A stretch of DNA of 64,000 nucleotides from Monosporascus cannonballus (GCA_004154925.1 QJNS01000278.1:32630-96629), one strand, 5' to 3'; shown: positions 11,494-23,953, numbered from the stretch's first letter. The notes: generated by a model not told the origin, from the letters alone. Program-made: numbers and translations.

Positions 11494-14392
11494 CTACGCC
11501 CCCATCCCAGCGCCGCCGACACCGAGCCTCTCAACGACCCTCTTGTTGGCACTGGGCGTCTTCTTCTTCTTCGGACCCGAAGATACGGGCTGAGGGATCG
11601 GCAACCCCGGCACGCCCGCGGCGCCGTCCGGGGGCGGCAGCGCCTGCGTCCCGTTACGCGGGAACAGGGACCCGGCGGTGTCGGCGCCCGTCGCGTTGGC
11701 GCGCTGGCCTGACCGCGCGAGCGCCAGCAGCGCGAAGTGCCCGCCGACCACGGGCCGCGCCCTGAAGGCCGGCTGGCCCGGCGGGTAGCCGCCGTCGCCC
11801 GCCGCCTGGAACAGGTCGCCGAAGGGGCCCGTCGTGGCCGTCTCGTTGAGCCAGCGGGCCAGCGCGCCGACGATGAGGCGCCGCGTCGTCGCCGACGACG
11901 TCGCCGCCGCCCACGCCTGCCAGTCCGACTTCGTGTACGCGTGCCGGCTGTCGAGGGGCACGCCGTAGGTCTGCGATACCGTCGCGTAGAAGGCCGACTG
12001 TGCGTCGTAGAGCGTGCCCGAGGCGATGCCCAGGTTGAGGAGCTTGTCCATGTAGAGGTTGTATACTGTGCGGTGTGCTTGGTTAGTGTGCGGGTTTCCA
12101 TGATGGGTGATGCACTGTAGTGAAGGGGGGGGGGGTCCGTCAACACCCCGGGATTAGGAGAGTGTGTACACGTGGGAATAGGAGATAAGGATATATGGAA
12201 TGCTCTGGATATTACTTACGCAGACCCCAGCTGGACCGCCACTGGTACGCCAGCATCGTGTGGTTCTTCGCCGGATCCATCGCCATCTCCTCCCACCTGC
12301 CGTAGTAATCGACGGCCGTGCGCGAGAACTCGCCCGCGTCCCCCTCCTCCCCGACGACCCGCGCGATCGCCGACATGGCCTGCAGGCCGAGGATGCCCTT
12401 GAGGGCGAGGTTCGACTGGTTGGCGAGCGCGCCGGCGAAGTCGTCCGTGCTCAGCTGCGCTGCCGGTATCAGCGAAAAATCCACGAGGTACCGCGCGAAC
12501 CGCCTCAGGAGCGGGTAGTGCGCGCGCAGGTACTCGGCGTCGCCGCCGAACCTGTAGTAGGCGTAGGCCATCAGCACCCAGTCGCCGCTCTCCTCGACGG
12601 GCATGTGCTCGTCGTCGCCCTCGACGTGGCCCGTGGCGTTGGGGAACCGCGCGCCCAGGTCGTGCGCGCAGTACCCGTTCGGGTAGAGCCCGGCCTCCTG
12701 GAACTCGCACAGCGGCTGCAGCGCGCGCCGCAGCAGCGCCGGGTCCGCGTACAGGAAGAACGGCGACGCCGGGTACAGCACGTCCACCGTGTTCGTGTTG
12801 CCGTTGCTCGAGATCTCCTTCTGGAACACCAGCGGGTCCCCCGCCGCGCGCGCCCCGCCGCCGCTGCTGCCGGCGAGCCCGCACGGGTCCTCCGGCGGCT
12901 CCGCGTACACATACGCCCCCATCACCTGCCGCGCCGACAGCGCCACGATCGCGTAGTACGACTCGGCCTCCGACACGAGCGGCACCGCGACGCCGCTGCC
13001 GCTGTCCGTGCCTGGGAAGCCGTACGCGGTGTCGGAGCCGTGCACGTACTCCTGCCCGTATTGATCCGTCCCGTCGGCCTTCCATGGGTTATCGCTCGAC
13101 GTGCTGCTTCTGCACACGGGGGCCTCGACGCCCTCGTAGAAGGCGTTTACGTCGGCCTTGAGCTGGGCCTCGAAGGCGTTCCCGAGCGCCCGCGCGTCGT
13201 CGAAGTCGTCCCAGTGGAAGTGGATCATCTCGTGGAGGTTCCCGTAGCATTTCTTCCACCATGGCGTCAGCGCCGCCAGCCCGCCGCGGTGCAGGTACTT
13301 GACGACTGGGTCCTGGATGGACCCGATGGTGTACCTGACCGACGCGTTCGTTACCGAGTCGAAGTTGTGCGCGAATGCGAATACCGGGGCGCGGCTTCCG
13401 AAGCCTCGGAAGGCCGGCGCGACGTTGTCCGCCAGGAACCATCTGTTGACGTAGCCGAAGCGTACGGAGGTAGCATGCCCGCTCTGGAACGAGAAGTTGG
13501 TGGCGCCCATGGGACTGGTGCTGTAGGAAAAGTTGCCCCATTGCGGAAAATCCCTCTGCTCGCCGAAGACATACTGAACCTTGCGCTGATAGATCCAGCT
13601 GTAGAGGTCATCGGGAGACGTGATGGCGTTGCCGGCGCCGCTGACCGCCACTATGCTCTTGTAGAGGTCCCACGTGATGGCGTCGTCGGACTGCTCGTCG
13701 ATCCAGGCGGCGTCCACGTCGGAGTAGAATCCCACCCTGTGCGGCCGACCGTCCGTGGACTCGACCGCCGTGGTCAGGTAGCTCAGGGGGATTGAGCTCC
13801 GACAGGTGTCCCTCGGGACCACCGGCGAGAAGAAGCTGGCCGTGACCCTGACCGGCCCGGCGAGGAAGGTGAAGTTGGAGTACTGCGAGTCGAAGCTGAC
13901 ATCCTGGGCCACCGCCGACTTGAAAGAGGGAAGGAACGGCAGGTCCTGTACAGCGGCACCCATGTATTCGTAGGAGACCTTGTCGACGGTGACGATACCT
14001 TCCCATCCGACGGGGTCACCGGGCCACTACATCATTTGCGATCAGCCACACCTTCATTGGCAGCTTAGCAGTACTCAGGAACCCCAGTACTGATATGACC
14101 TCTCGGGAAGTCCACAGTGAGACTCCTAAAGTTTAAAAGAGATGGAACAACCCCGGGAGGTACTTACGAATGTTGGTCTCAAGCTGTTCAAGGTTGAGCC
14201 TCCAGATGTTGTTGACCAGACATTAGTGTAAGGGCTTCGGACCGCGAGGGGGATGGCAGGAGGTCTGAGTGGAGAATAGTTAGGCACGCCGTTGCTGTTC
14301 GCGTCCCCGGCGCCCGCGAACCGACCCTGCGCCAGCGCCGTGGATGAAAGCACGGCTGCAAGAACAACCCAGACCCAGTTCACTACTCGCAT
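11494..14392 (-). CDS. gtaA: Secreted glutaminase A (GtaA family)
   Basis: Extracellular glutaminase that releases ammonium from glutamine (known of the family). Three exons: 14168-14392, 12220-14026 and 11494-12065, giving 867 aa. Introns are 141 bp and 154 bp, both with GTAAGT donors and CAG/TAG acceptors. A signal peptide is clear (MRVVNWVWVVLAAVLSSTALA, cleavage likely after the last Ala). PLRPPAIPLAVRSPYTNVW opens the DUF4964 region, followed by DUF5127, DUF4965 and DUF1793-type sequence: DSQYSNFTF, FYSDVDAAWIDEQ, HMPVEESGDWVLMAYAYY, and YNLYMDKLLNLG spanning the last junction. Length fits the family apart from a C-terminal low-complexity tail with a KKKK run. Very high GC at third positions. 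A cluster of GATA motifs lies just upstream, which fits nitrogen control. Confidence 0.92.
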
Positions 14393-14419
14393 GTTTGCTG
14401 TGCTGTAGGAATTACCAGA

Positions 14420-14547
14420 GATAACAGATAACTTCCGAGGTTTAGAAAAGGTAGTAGCTGTTAGCTTTAAGCTGTTGCCGGACTGGCGTGTTGTTCTCCG
14501 CTGATAAAAGTACGATAAAATTTAAAGTAGAGGCGTTATCTTGTATC
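14420..14547. promoter_or_regulatory. GATA-site cluster upstream of gtaA
   Basis: Five GATAA words lie 28-150 bp upstream of the gtaA ATG: 14420-14424, 14427-14431, 14503-14507 and 14514-14518 on the plus strand, and 14536-14540 as TTATC. A sixth GATA core (TATC, 14544-14547) follows. AreA/NIT2 factors bind HGATAR, and glutaminase genes are plausible targets of nitrogen metabolite control. The sites are seen; regulation by AreA is inference. Confidence 0.55.
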
Positions 14548-15214
14548 TGCAAGGATGGGTGTAGCGCCTTGATGGTGTTAACGTCTACGAGGCAGAGAGG
14601 ATCCCGCCCAAATTTTTAGATATGCTGGTTCACCGGCGGGTAGACGCGTCAGGGCACTCGCTGATATGGCAGCCAAGTCACCGGGTCTCGCCTTATTCCT
14701 GGCTTGCAGGATACTGCACGTACGTGACCTGATTTGATTCCCTGCTCATTACGCAGCAGACGACTGCTACCTAAATAGGAAACCGGGGAAACCGGGGGAC
14801 CAATCATATGTCATCAAACCGAAACCCGGGTCGACAGAGCATGATGGTAAACGTGTGCTGTTACATCCCATGTCGACACAGTACAGGCGGTCAACTATGC
14901 ATCGGGAATCACATGAGGAGCACAAGTTCAAGGCGGTCTGGGTCACATGCATGAGGAATGCGATTTCTTCGACATAGCTAACACCCCTTGCCGCTTGTGC
15001 AACCACGGCTTTCTTCCACATCACGTTTCCAGGTTTGTTGCTGGGGGGCGCGAGTATGCCGCCGTCCGTCGTGGTACATGTGAAACGGGATCTCATTGAT
15101 ATCAATGATGACTTGGGGAGTGGCCATTGGTGAAAGTATTGCGGAACGGGGGGGTTCGCATCTACAGTCTACGAAGTGGAAGCTCATATAGCTCGGGCTA
15201 ACCGGGGGTGCTAC
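14548..15214. other. Spacer between gtaA promoter and NLR relic
   Basis: No gene recognised. Open stretches on the minus strand (14767-15217) have no domain content. Part of it may be the decayed upstream region of the NACHT-ankyrin pseudogene. Confidence 0.4.
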
Positions 15215-18200
15215 CACTTCGATGAAGAGTTTCAGGAGGTCACTGCCTGGCTCTCCAGCCTCGGCTCCGCAACTAAACAGCGGGAGAGTGGCTCCTCTCT
15301 GACCTCAGATTCCAGCATAGGCTAGCTGGAAAGGAAAGGAGTCTGTGGTGCCCAGGGCCGCATAAGATCAGTCACACCCTATTATTCATCCAATGCCGCT
15401 AACGAGATAAAGCTGGCGCTGGCAAGACGGCCCTAAGTATATAAGCCCGCCCCAGTGCAGGAATGCTTGGCGGTTCAGGAGGCTGCTAACCGCAGTCTAC
15501 AGGTCATTGGTCATTGATCGGCTTGAGAGCCGGCATCAAGGCACGCATACTGCTGTGCTCTGCCTGTACTGCAGTTGCAAAGAAGAGGAGATTCAGACCA
15601 CCGCAGAACATGACAGGAAGTTTATTGAAGCAGATCTTCCAACATAGGGCTGCTCTTCCTGCCGATGTACGCAATCTTTACAACAAGCATCACCAGAAAA
15701 ATGACGCATCCCAAGTTGGACGAGCTTGCTCGGCTGCTCGTACGGGAATCAAGACTTGTTCACTCATCTGCGTCGTGATAGATGCTCACGATGAGTGTCC
15801 CCATAGCGGTAACATCAAGGTAGACTGCTCGCTGAGATCCAAACACACGTATCCCTATTACCTCTTAGATATTCTCCAAAGACCAACGAGAGATTCGAGA
15901 ATGCCCTGCATATCTATATACCGACAATGGACGATGATGTCAGGCGATATATCGAGGCTCGCATTGAGAAGGAGAGGTTGCTGGCAAAGCATGTCCGTTC
16001 AAGCCCAGCCCTAATGGAGCAAATGACCAAGACTGTTGTTGAGGGTAGCCAAGAATGTGCGTCCGTTTTAGTGTCCCGCTTTGTGATGTATCGTGTCCTC
16101 ATATGGGCTCATGCTGATTTTGGTTCTCGCGCAAGGTTTCTCCTTGTTCAGCTACATATGGACAGTCTGGCGAGAAGGCCTACTCGCGAAATCTGTACGG
16201 CATTGGGAAGTCTACCAAAGGACCTTGACGAGACTTATGATCAGGCCATACAGCGGATCCAGAACCAAGGATGAGGGGCCAAGCTGCCCTAGCTCACAAG
16301 ATGCTGTATTGGATTCATGTTCTCTCTGGCCATTTCACCGTGGCGGAACTGCGGCACTCCTTTGCCGTTGACGACGATCGCGACGAAGATGGCCTCTATG
16401 AAACGGAACTCATGATCACGGTATGTGCCGGTCTCGTAACCGTGGACGAGGAAAGCAATCAAATTCGCTTAGTGCACTACATAACTCAAAGTTTACTTCA
16501 AATGCATTCGTATAGCCCGGTTTCCCGAAGCACGTCCAACAACCGCCAAGACCTGCCTGACATATTTGGCGTTTAGCTTATTTGCTAAGAAATACCGCTC
16601 AAGCGCAGTGGAATTCACAAACCACCTTTGCCAAATATCCGTTCTTGAGGTATGCTGCCAGCTATTGGGGAGATCACATACGCGACCGAATGGGCGACGA
16701 TGTCCGTGAGCCTGCCTTAGAATATCTGAGCAGTAATTAACATCAGCATCTTAAGTACCAGGCGATCGACAAGGTGAGATCCGGTCTCAGCTGGTACATA
16801 TTAGCGAGCAGGGTCGCAAATTTAACTCGGCTATACGCCGTCATCTCATTGGTCTCGTCGATATCTCACGGAATTTACTAGCGGACGGGGTCGACATGGA
16901 TGCAAGGCGGATTGGAATACAACACCTCTTCACCTAGGAGCAAAGGCAGGCTACACTCAAATGGTCCGCTTTCTGTTGCAGGCGGGAGCCAAGGTCTCCG
17001 AGGCAATCTACCGACAAACGCCGTTGCACACGGCCGCTCAAGAGGGACGCGAGTCTGTGGCGCAAGTGCTCATCGATGCAGGGGCAGACTGTGATGACCG
17101 TAGCACCTCGCAGTAAAATACGGCAATATCGACGTAGTGCGAATGCTGATTAAGAAGAAGGGAGCAGACGTCAACCAGGAAGATGCCGTAGCTTTCGTCC
17201 AAAGAAACGTACCGACAGAGAGTCTTTTCCCGGACCGGATGACGACAAGGTCAGCGACGATGATGATAACGAGGAGGAGGAATTTGGCGGGGTCCCGTTG
17301 AACCAAGCTGCCGAGTAGGGCCACGGGGCTTTAGTCCTCCCGCTCCTGAATAATGGAGCCGATATATCTGACACCGGGGAAGGCGGCCGGGCAACGCTCC
17401 ATGAGGCAGCTCGGGCTGGTCATGTTAAGCTTGTGAAGCTCTTGATGGCGAGGGGCATTGACGTCTCCACCAAGGACAAATCCGGCTAAACAGCGTTGCA
17501 CTACGCAACAGGGAGAGGAAAGGCAGAGGTAGTCCAAATACTGTTGGAAAACAATGCGAATGCCAATAGAGAGGCTACAACACTGGGCGTCTGACTCCTA
17601 CTTGATCATGATGCCGATATCCAAGCGGCTGATGCGGATGGGGCAACGCCATTGCATATGGCAAAGGGACATGGAGTGTCTCAGTACTGAAACGATTGTT
17701 CGACAATGGAGCGCGGCTGGATGCGAAAGACATGGGCAAAGAACAGCCTTGTCATGGGTATTCGATTCAGGTGTCAGGTGCTAAAGTCGGGATATGGTGG
17801 AACCTTCTGGACAGGGGTCTCACGGCTATATCTAGGGGGCTTCTCCCCCTAGATATTTAGGAAGGACAGGCGTTAATTGCCATCTCTACTTCTACCCTAA
17901 CAGCTAGCTTCCTGCGTTTCACTCTGTGCTACCCTTTTCCCTGACATCAGGATACTCTGGATATTGCACCCTCATGTTAAAAGGCGGCCATCACCTTCCG
18001 ACCGAACAGGAAGAGAAGGCGAGGAACGGAAAAACGAAATGAAAAAAAAAAGCCGAAAGAGGAGCAAGAAGCTAGAGAAATTATGGCTGTGCTTGATCAT
18101 CACATCGAAAAGGGGGAGAATCTAAATGAGCCGCAGCCGTACTGGCGTACTATTCTGCTCCTAGCTACCCAACACGGTCGAGAGATGGTCAGAGTAGCTT

Positions 18201-18780
18201 TAATACGGCGACCTCCCGAGAAAGGGGCAGATGTGGTAGCACAGACCGACGATGGTAAGAGTGCGCTGTATCAGGCTACATATGATCGGCTGCCGGAAGG
18301 AGCCCGACCTCTCCTGGGGCATGGAGCTGATGTCAATTAGACAAACAAGAAGCACAGTTACGGGCGTGATCCGAGTAGGCCATATGCGCATAGCGCGACG
18401 ACACTCTACAGAGCAGCGGGGAATGGATCGGAGGAAATAGCCCGCCTGCGCATCGAAGCCGGAGTAGACATGAAAGCCGTGGGCGAAGATAGGGCCACAG
18501 CATTACAGGAGGCAGTCACATATGGGTGTGAATCAATAGCGATCGTTGGCCTACTGTTTGCCCGGTCTTGATAGCAACGCCCGCTATGGTGACAGGAAGG
18601 CAACCGTTCTTCTCCATACAGCTATCCAAGGGAACGTCGCGTTGCACGGTATCTGCTTCAAAAGGGTGCTCGTATCGTCGCGACGGATGTCGATGGGATG
18701 ACGGCTCTCGACTAGGCCGAAGACACGGGTCATGAAGCAATGTTCGTGTGTATACTAGAAAATGCGATGCGTTCAGCGAG
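15215..18780 (+). pseudogene. Broken NACHT-ankyrin NLR-like gene
   Basis: Pieces of one STAND-type protein can be followed in order through many frame changes and stops. They are: a linker (HFDEEFQEVTAWLSSLG, 15215 on; then SLWCPG); a Walker A GAGKT inside AGAGKT at 15412-15429; GSLLKQIFQHRAALPADV (near 15610); a Walker B-like VVIDAHDEC (near 15770); a winged-helix region (DDDVRRYIEARIEKE, FLLVQLHMDSL, AGLVTVDEESNQIRLVHY); FLRYAASYWGDH (near 16640); and then ankyrin repeats from about 16880 to 18780 (TPLHTAAQEGRESVAQVLID, GADVN). A former intron (GTGCGT donor at 16057, acceptor at 16135) is still recognisable. Such fungal NLR-like proteins act in nonself recognition and cell-death signalling. 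The base composition is normal, so decay here is by indels and stops rather than heavy RIP. A solo LTR sits in the ankyrin part (17772-17946). Confidence 0.8.
17772..17946 (-). repeat. Solo-LTR-like element, copy A, with TSD TCAGG
   Basis: A 175-bp copy, inverted relative to copies B (52556-52761) and C (55158-55362). Termini are TGTCAGG and CCTGACA. The 5-bp direct repeat TCAGG flanks it at 17767-17771 and 17947-17951. Its centre is a hairpin, ATATCTAGGGGG / CCCCCTAGATAT, with a 5-nt loop. TG..CA ends plus a 5-bp duplication are what an LTR integrase leaves, so a solo LTR is the best reading; a small terminal-repeat element (TRIM) is the alternative. It interrupts ankyrin coding sequence. 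Confidence 0.7.
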
Positions 18781-20958
18781 AGTGAATCAAATGCCTATTT
18801 TGAAAACCATCACAGAGGGGTGAGGCCACGAAGGACACAGATTGACCAGAACTAACCTTCTGGCGCTATATCACAGCATCGCTAGACTGGCAGCTACTTC
18901 GCAAGTTTAGAGCATGCTGTCATGGATTAGCTCCTTCGCGGGATGCTAAACTTCCTCAAACTCCTACGATTCTCGTTAGTGCAGTGTAAATTCATGCCGG
19001 CATGCCGCTGTAGATCCGCGATTGGACATGAAAAGGGGGGATACGTTCATGAGCCCGTGCGCTAGGCTCCAGCATGAGCTACTGACTGGAGTTTCGTCGT
19101 GATTTTGTCGAAGGGACATGTTATCAAGCCCCCTCAATCTCATATGATCCTCGTATACGCTGGACAGATTTATGCGAGTCAGCCTGATACGCAATTGGGC
19201 CTGAGAAGGGAGGGGAGCCTGGGTTATGAGCTCCTGTCGGGGATGTCCTCGCGGATTTGCTGATGGGGCGTGTCATTAAATGGCCTGGAACTATCACGAT
19301 CTTCGCAGCTCCGTAGCAATGATTCATGCGAGAAGAAGGGGATGCGTACGTGGCGCAGACGTGAATACAGCCTAGATCGTGGTATAGGTTCCAGCACGAG
19401 CTTCCGGCGAGGATGCCCTCGCAGACAGGGCTTGCTGATGGGATGTGTCGTCGACTGGCCTCGAACTACCCAGACTCCACCACGCAGCTGGGGAACATTC
19501 ACCCGAGCGCGATTTGATATGACGTACGTGGTGGAGGTTCTTGCGAACAGGCTCCGATAATGACTTAGCCTGCAGTTTAGCATGGAAAGGGAAGATAACG
19601 CACATGATGTAGACTTGGAACTAGACTGGGTTGTGTGGTATCTTAACAAGTTAGGTAGATACGGGATAGGAAGCGTGTTTCTATCGGCCACGCCGTTGGA
19701 CGGTGTAAAGTGCTCGGCGAGGACACGGAATGAGCAAGCGGCATATGGGTAGCTGCTGTAACTTGAATGAGTAGCGAGTAGGCATGGTGGCTACAGTCAG
19801 CCCAGTCGGCCCGAACTTCTCATCGACCATAATCTCATGAAGCGCTTGCTGTGCTTCGACCCGGCTTGTGGGGAGGATGACCCCATTACATCTGCGAGAG
19901 CCAAAGCCGCTCCTTAATCACAAAGTATTTTGCGCGAAACTTGGAGCTTATCAGAAGCTCGTCCATCCCCAGCAAAGCCCAGGGGCGGAAGACTCTACTT
20001 TCTCAGAACGTTGACGCCTTGTCCTTCTCGGCCAAAACTGGCCTCTCGCTGGTAAGGCACAGCGTGTGCTCCCTCGGTAATGCTATCCACCGTGACGTAG
20101 TCATCTAGCGGGAGATGCTCACGGCTTAGAAGCTATTGGGTGGCTCTTGCGGCAAGAAACGGGGGAGAATTCGTTGAAATGGAGATTCTAGGGCTGTGGA
20201 GAGGTCAGATACCCCGCCATGCATCAGGGGTTTAGAGAAACTGCCTTGAAGAACGACTTAGCTGTCCCTCTCTTGATCGATGGGCCGCGTGTTCAAACTG
20301 ACGTGCTTCGGCGAGACCGATAGTGATCCCGCAGCTCGCTTACTCACTTGGCAAGGGACTTATACGTTCCTGTTGCCGCATATTTTTGTTGGTCTGGACA
20401 GGACAGTATTCCAGCGGCATGTGACCGTGAAATGGTTGCGCGGTCGAGTTGATACCTTAAGCTTGGCGATGAGCAATTAACGACCACTTCTCAACCAAGC
20501 TCGACATCCAGGTCAAGGAACTTTACTCATGGAAGGCGAATAGATAATCCCAATTGGCGAAGAGATCACTCTTGATTCTATCCATCGCCACTCGGTCAAA
20601 TGGCGAGTTTTGGCAAACCATAGCTTTTATTCGTTTTAAACCATTGTGCTTCGTTTGTCAAATGGCAGCGAATACTTGTGGCCCCTTTTCGAAAACTCTT
20701 ATCATGCTCTCAGACGCGGATTAAGGCTCCGATAAAAGTGGAGACCTCGGCCTTTTCCACCAAAGCTCGGCAATTTCATCCAAAGCTCGGGGTCTACTTG
20801 ACTCCAGCGTCCTTGAAACCCGAAGTTCGATAATTAGCAGGGGAAGCTTTCGGTCTTTTGACAAGATACCGATGTCTTTCATCACAAGAGAACGATGGTA
20901 GCCGCTTCTGGGGCTTTCCCTCTCTTTACTCGTTATTTTTGGCATTGTTAATATCACC
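18781..20958. other. Spacer downstream of NLR relic, with diverged tandem units
   Basis: No complete gene recognised. Three diverged units of about 150-170 bp begin near 19069, 19221 and 19391. The rest is unique normal-GC sequence; short open stretches such as 20280-20480 have no recognisable domain. The end of this interval is the promoter of the Zn2Cys6 gene. Confidence 0.45.
19069..19490. repeat. Diverged tandem repeat, three units of about 150-170 bp
   Basis: Units 2 and 3 share the sequence TTGCTGATGGG and a GGCCT(C/G)GAACTA block and align well over about 75 bp. Unit 1 (from 19069) is weaker. Most differences are C/T or G/A. It could be the decayed repeat tail of the adjacent NLR gene or an unrelated minisatellite. 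Confidence 0.4.
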
Positions 20959-23453
20959 ATGACCCATGAACTGGTGGCACCGTCGCGTAAACGCCGACGT
21001 CTGACAAAAGCCTGTAAACAGTATGTCACCGTGTTACCCGTCAGCGGACTTTTCCTCTCGGGGCTTGGAACAACTCACAATCCACCTCCAGATGTCGTGA
21101 ACGCAAGGTTCGATGCGATAGAGGACTGCCTTGCCAGCCCTGTAAGAGGTCGAGGAGTGCATTGCAATGCTCCTATGAAGACACAAGACCACCCCCGGTA
21201 TCTGGGGTTGCAGGCCCGACGAACCATTCCCTAAATCAACTTGACCATGAGCGTGCAAGTTGTGATAGGACTTCGGCGGATGTGGATTCTCACATTCGAC
21301 CGAACCCCGAGATACCAATTAAGCTCACAGTTGGAAGTGTTGGCCGAACGCTTACTCAGGAGCATCCTCGAGATGAGAGGCAGGGCGAACCAACCCCGTA
21401 TTCTCATACGGCGCAGCCCCTCGGGAATCTGGAGAAGAGGATCGCTGCGATTGAGGAGCGGCTGAGCTCCGTGTGCTACGAGAAATTAGTTTCTGACAGA
21501 AACGGATTGTCTATCCCCGCACCTCGCCCTCATCTCCGGGTTGAATTGGACAAAACCCGGTTATTCGGACAGTCGCATTGGATGCACACATTGCAACAAG
21601 TTGCTCCTTCTCCCCCGCGAGCGGGCAATTGACGATATACTGATCATATACATAGCTCCAAGTTCTCGCAGCGGTACAGGCTGAACCACATTACAACTTG
21701 GACAAATTCCAGGCTCACAAGGCCGAGATGCAACCGTTTATAAACGAGGTACAAAATGCCCGAATCTCTATGAAGAATAGACAGACTTCAAAGCTGCAAG
21801 ATGTTATGCCGGATCTTCTTAGCACGATACCACCGAGGGATACATGTGACCAAGCTGTAGGATGCTATCTGCGCACATTCGAACAAATTTTTCGTATTCT
21901 CCATATCCCATCGTTCGGGGGTGAATACGAGGAGTTTTGGGACAACCCCGAGGGTTCACCGACCGCGTTTGTCCTGAAACTTGCCCTTGTTGTCGCGCTC
22001 GGTGGCGTATTCCTCTCAGATCGGACAGCGTCAGATGAAATCAGGGACTTAGCTCGTAATTGGACTTACGCTGCCCAGTGGTGGATAATGGGTCCTACAG
22101 AACGAGCAGCCATGAACCTAGAGGGAGTACAGGTATTTTGTTTGCTTATACTAACGCGGGAGGCGAACTCCCTCGGCGGGCCAGCTGCGGTTGCAACGGA
22201 ATCGCTGCTAAAATTGGCATTCACAATTGGCTTGCATCTGGACCCTAGCACATTTCCATCACTGCCCAAGCTGCAGGCGGAGTTACGGAGGCGTCTCTGG
22301 GTTACAGTTGTAGAGATTACTGTGTTGACGTCGTTGGACTCGACGCTGCCCCTCTCATCCTTAGTTGGCACCTACAACCCCAAACCGCCCGCCAACATTG
22401 TAGATGAGGAGCTCATCGCAGCGAGTCCGTCGGTCGGTACTCCACATGCACTTTTTGATGGGACAGATTGCTCATTGCAGCTCCTGTTATTAAAATCGCT
22501 CCCCTTGCGCATCCAAGTCGTCCAGCAACTCAACAACGTAAACCATGATCTGTCCTACGAGAAAACACTAGAACTCGGGAAGTCGCTGAGCGGCCACTGT
22601 CGCGAGATTGCGGCGCACTTCGAAAAGGGAACTGGACTTTTCGACTCCGGCCTGTTTCATCGGAAGTTGTTGGACACGTATATGCGGAGGCTGATCCTTT
22701 TCCTCCACCGCCCCTTCTGTCTTCATGCTCGCAAAGACCCTCGCTTCTTTGTCGCTAGGAAAATCTGTTTGGAATCAACTCTGATCACAATGGGCTATGC
22801 GGAGAGCTTAAACCTGCCTTTCGGACCACTGGATGACTTTGCTCGCATGTCTATCCGGGGGAGCGGCCTGTTCAAAGGCGGCATCAGTTCAGACGCCATA
22901 TCTGCCCTTTCTGCGGAGATTGTGAGTCAGGTGGAGGAAGAAAACGGATCAGGTGAGCCAGCTTCGTCGCCAATCACGGCTAGTGATCCACTCGTTCAAC
23001 TATCACGCGCCAATAGACAGCCCCTTATGCGAAGGCTTGAACATATCCACGAACAACTACGCCAAATCCTAGCCCTGGGTCGCCCGAGCGTCAAACAGCT
23101 CATGTTTACATCGGGAGTCCTAGCCCAGGTCAAGGCGATGGAACGAGGCGAAGATCCAAGGGACGCCGTCATAGAAGCTCTCAAGGAGAGTTGTAAGGCG
23201 TCTGCTTACATGCTAAGAGAATGTGGGCTGTCGAAAGGAACATCCGCTATAACAGATGACAGTAACCCCTTCAGCCTTGAGACGCTGGACTGGTTCGGCT
23301 TCGACTTCAGCTCGCCGGTGAGTTTGCAGGATCACCGTCGAGGCGCGGACTGCGATGCTGAGAGGTGTGCAATTTTAGGATCCGAACTCAGTTCTTGACG
23401 TCACCAATATCTTGGCCTCACCGACGTTAGTGGGCAGCGAGGCTATGACCTGA
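20959..23453 (+). CDS. Zn2Cys6 transcription factor with fungal_trans domain
   Basis: Nuclear DNA-binding regulator; the target pathway is unknown. Four exons are proposed: 20959-21020, 21092-21599, 21656-23317 and 23379-23453, giving 768 aa. The zinc cluster is split by intron 1 and is complete only after splicing: Cys19, 22, 29, 35, 38 and 47 (spacing 2-6-5-2-8), preceded by a basic RKRRR stretch. A likely coiled-coil linker is LEKRIAAIEERLSS. The fungal_trans domain starts near YLRTFEQIFRILHIPSF and contains RRRLWVTVVEI. Intron 2 (GTTGCT donor) is the least certain. The last intron (GTGAGT to TTTTAG, 61 bp) is chosen because it gives a plausible end, DPNSVLDVTNILASP; without it the frame runs to 23398 with unusual sequence. 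The neighbour to the right is a transposon 290 bp away. Confidence 0.85.
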
Positions 23454-23740
23454 GGTACCCCATGCTGAGTCTCATATGTCACTCTATTCTCCTTTAGACG
23501 CAACACGGACATCTCATCGGCAGGTTTGTATTCCTGGTTACTCTGTCTAGGGAGGGTGCGGCTCGGCTCCGCTTATATGCAATGCTGACAGGAACGTCTC
23601 GCTGTCTACTTGCTTAGCAGGGCGCTCAGCCGTCGACCGGACCTCCTTGCGAAGGTTTGAGGCCCTGCAAGGCAATGTGCGGTTTATTACGCAAGTTTTT
23701 GGTGGTATCGTTTCATGAAAAAAAATCCGAGCTTGGACTA
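23454..23740. other. Spacer between the Zn2Cys6 gene and the pogo-like transposon
   Basis: Normal-GC 3' flank with no gene seen. It ends in the TA (23739-23740) that is duplicated on the other side of the transposon. Confidence 0.5.
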
Positions 23741-23790
23741 CCGCCTTTTTCGACCAAAGGGCAGTGGGTCTACACGGACCATCGCAGATC
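23741..23790 (+). repeat. Left terminal inverted repeat of pogo-like element
   Basis: Fifty bases that match the reverse complement of 33572-33621 with one C/T difference at position 42. It shows almost none of the C to T decay seen inside the element. Confidence 0.95.
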
Positions 23791-23953
23791 AATTTCCAAA
23801 CAACGTTAATCACCTTTAGAGGCTCAATAACGCTTGGCATCAGAAAATGGGTGGCATTTTCTGAAAAGGCGGTGATCGTTTCTCATGGTGACAGAGCCCG
23901 ATTTTGGAGAATTCATTCGCTAACGTCGGAATTGGCCAGTTACAACAACAGCC

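Noticed and set aside
12200..13795. 531-codon plus-strand frame opposite glutaminase A
   Set aside because: Val/Arg/Leu-rich shadow of the minus-strand gene, whose motifs and splice sites are clear.
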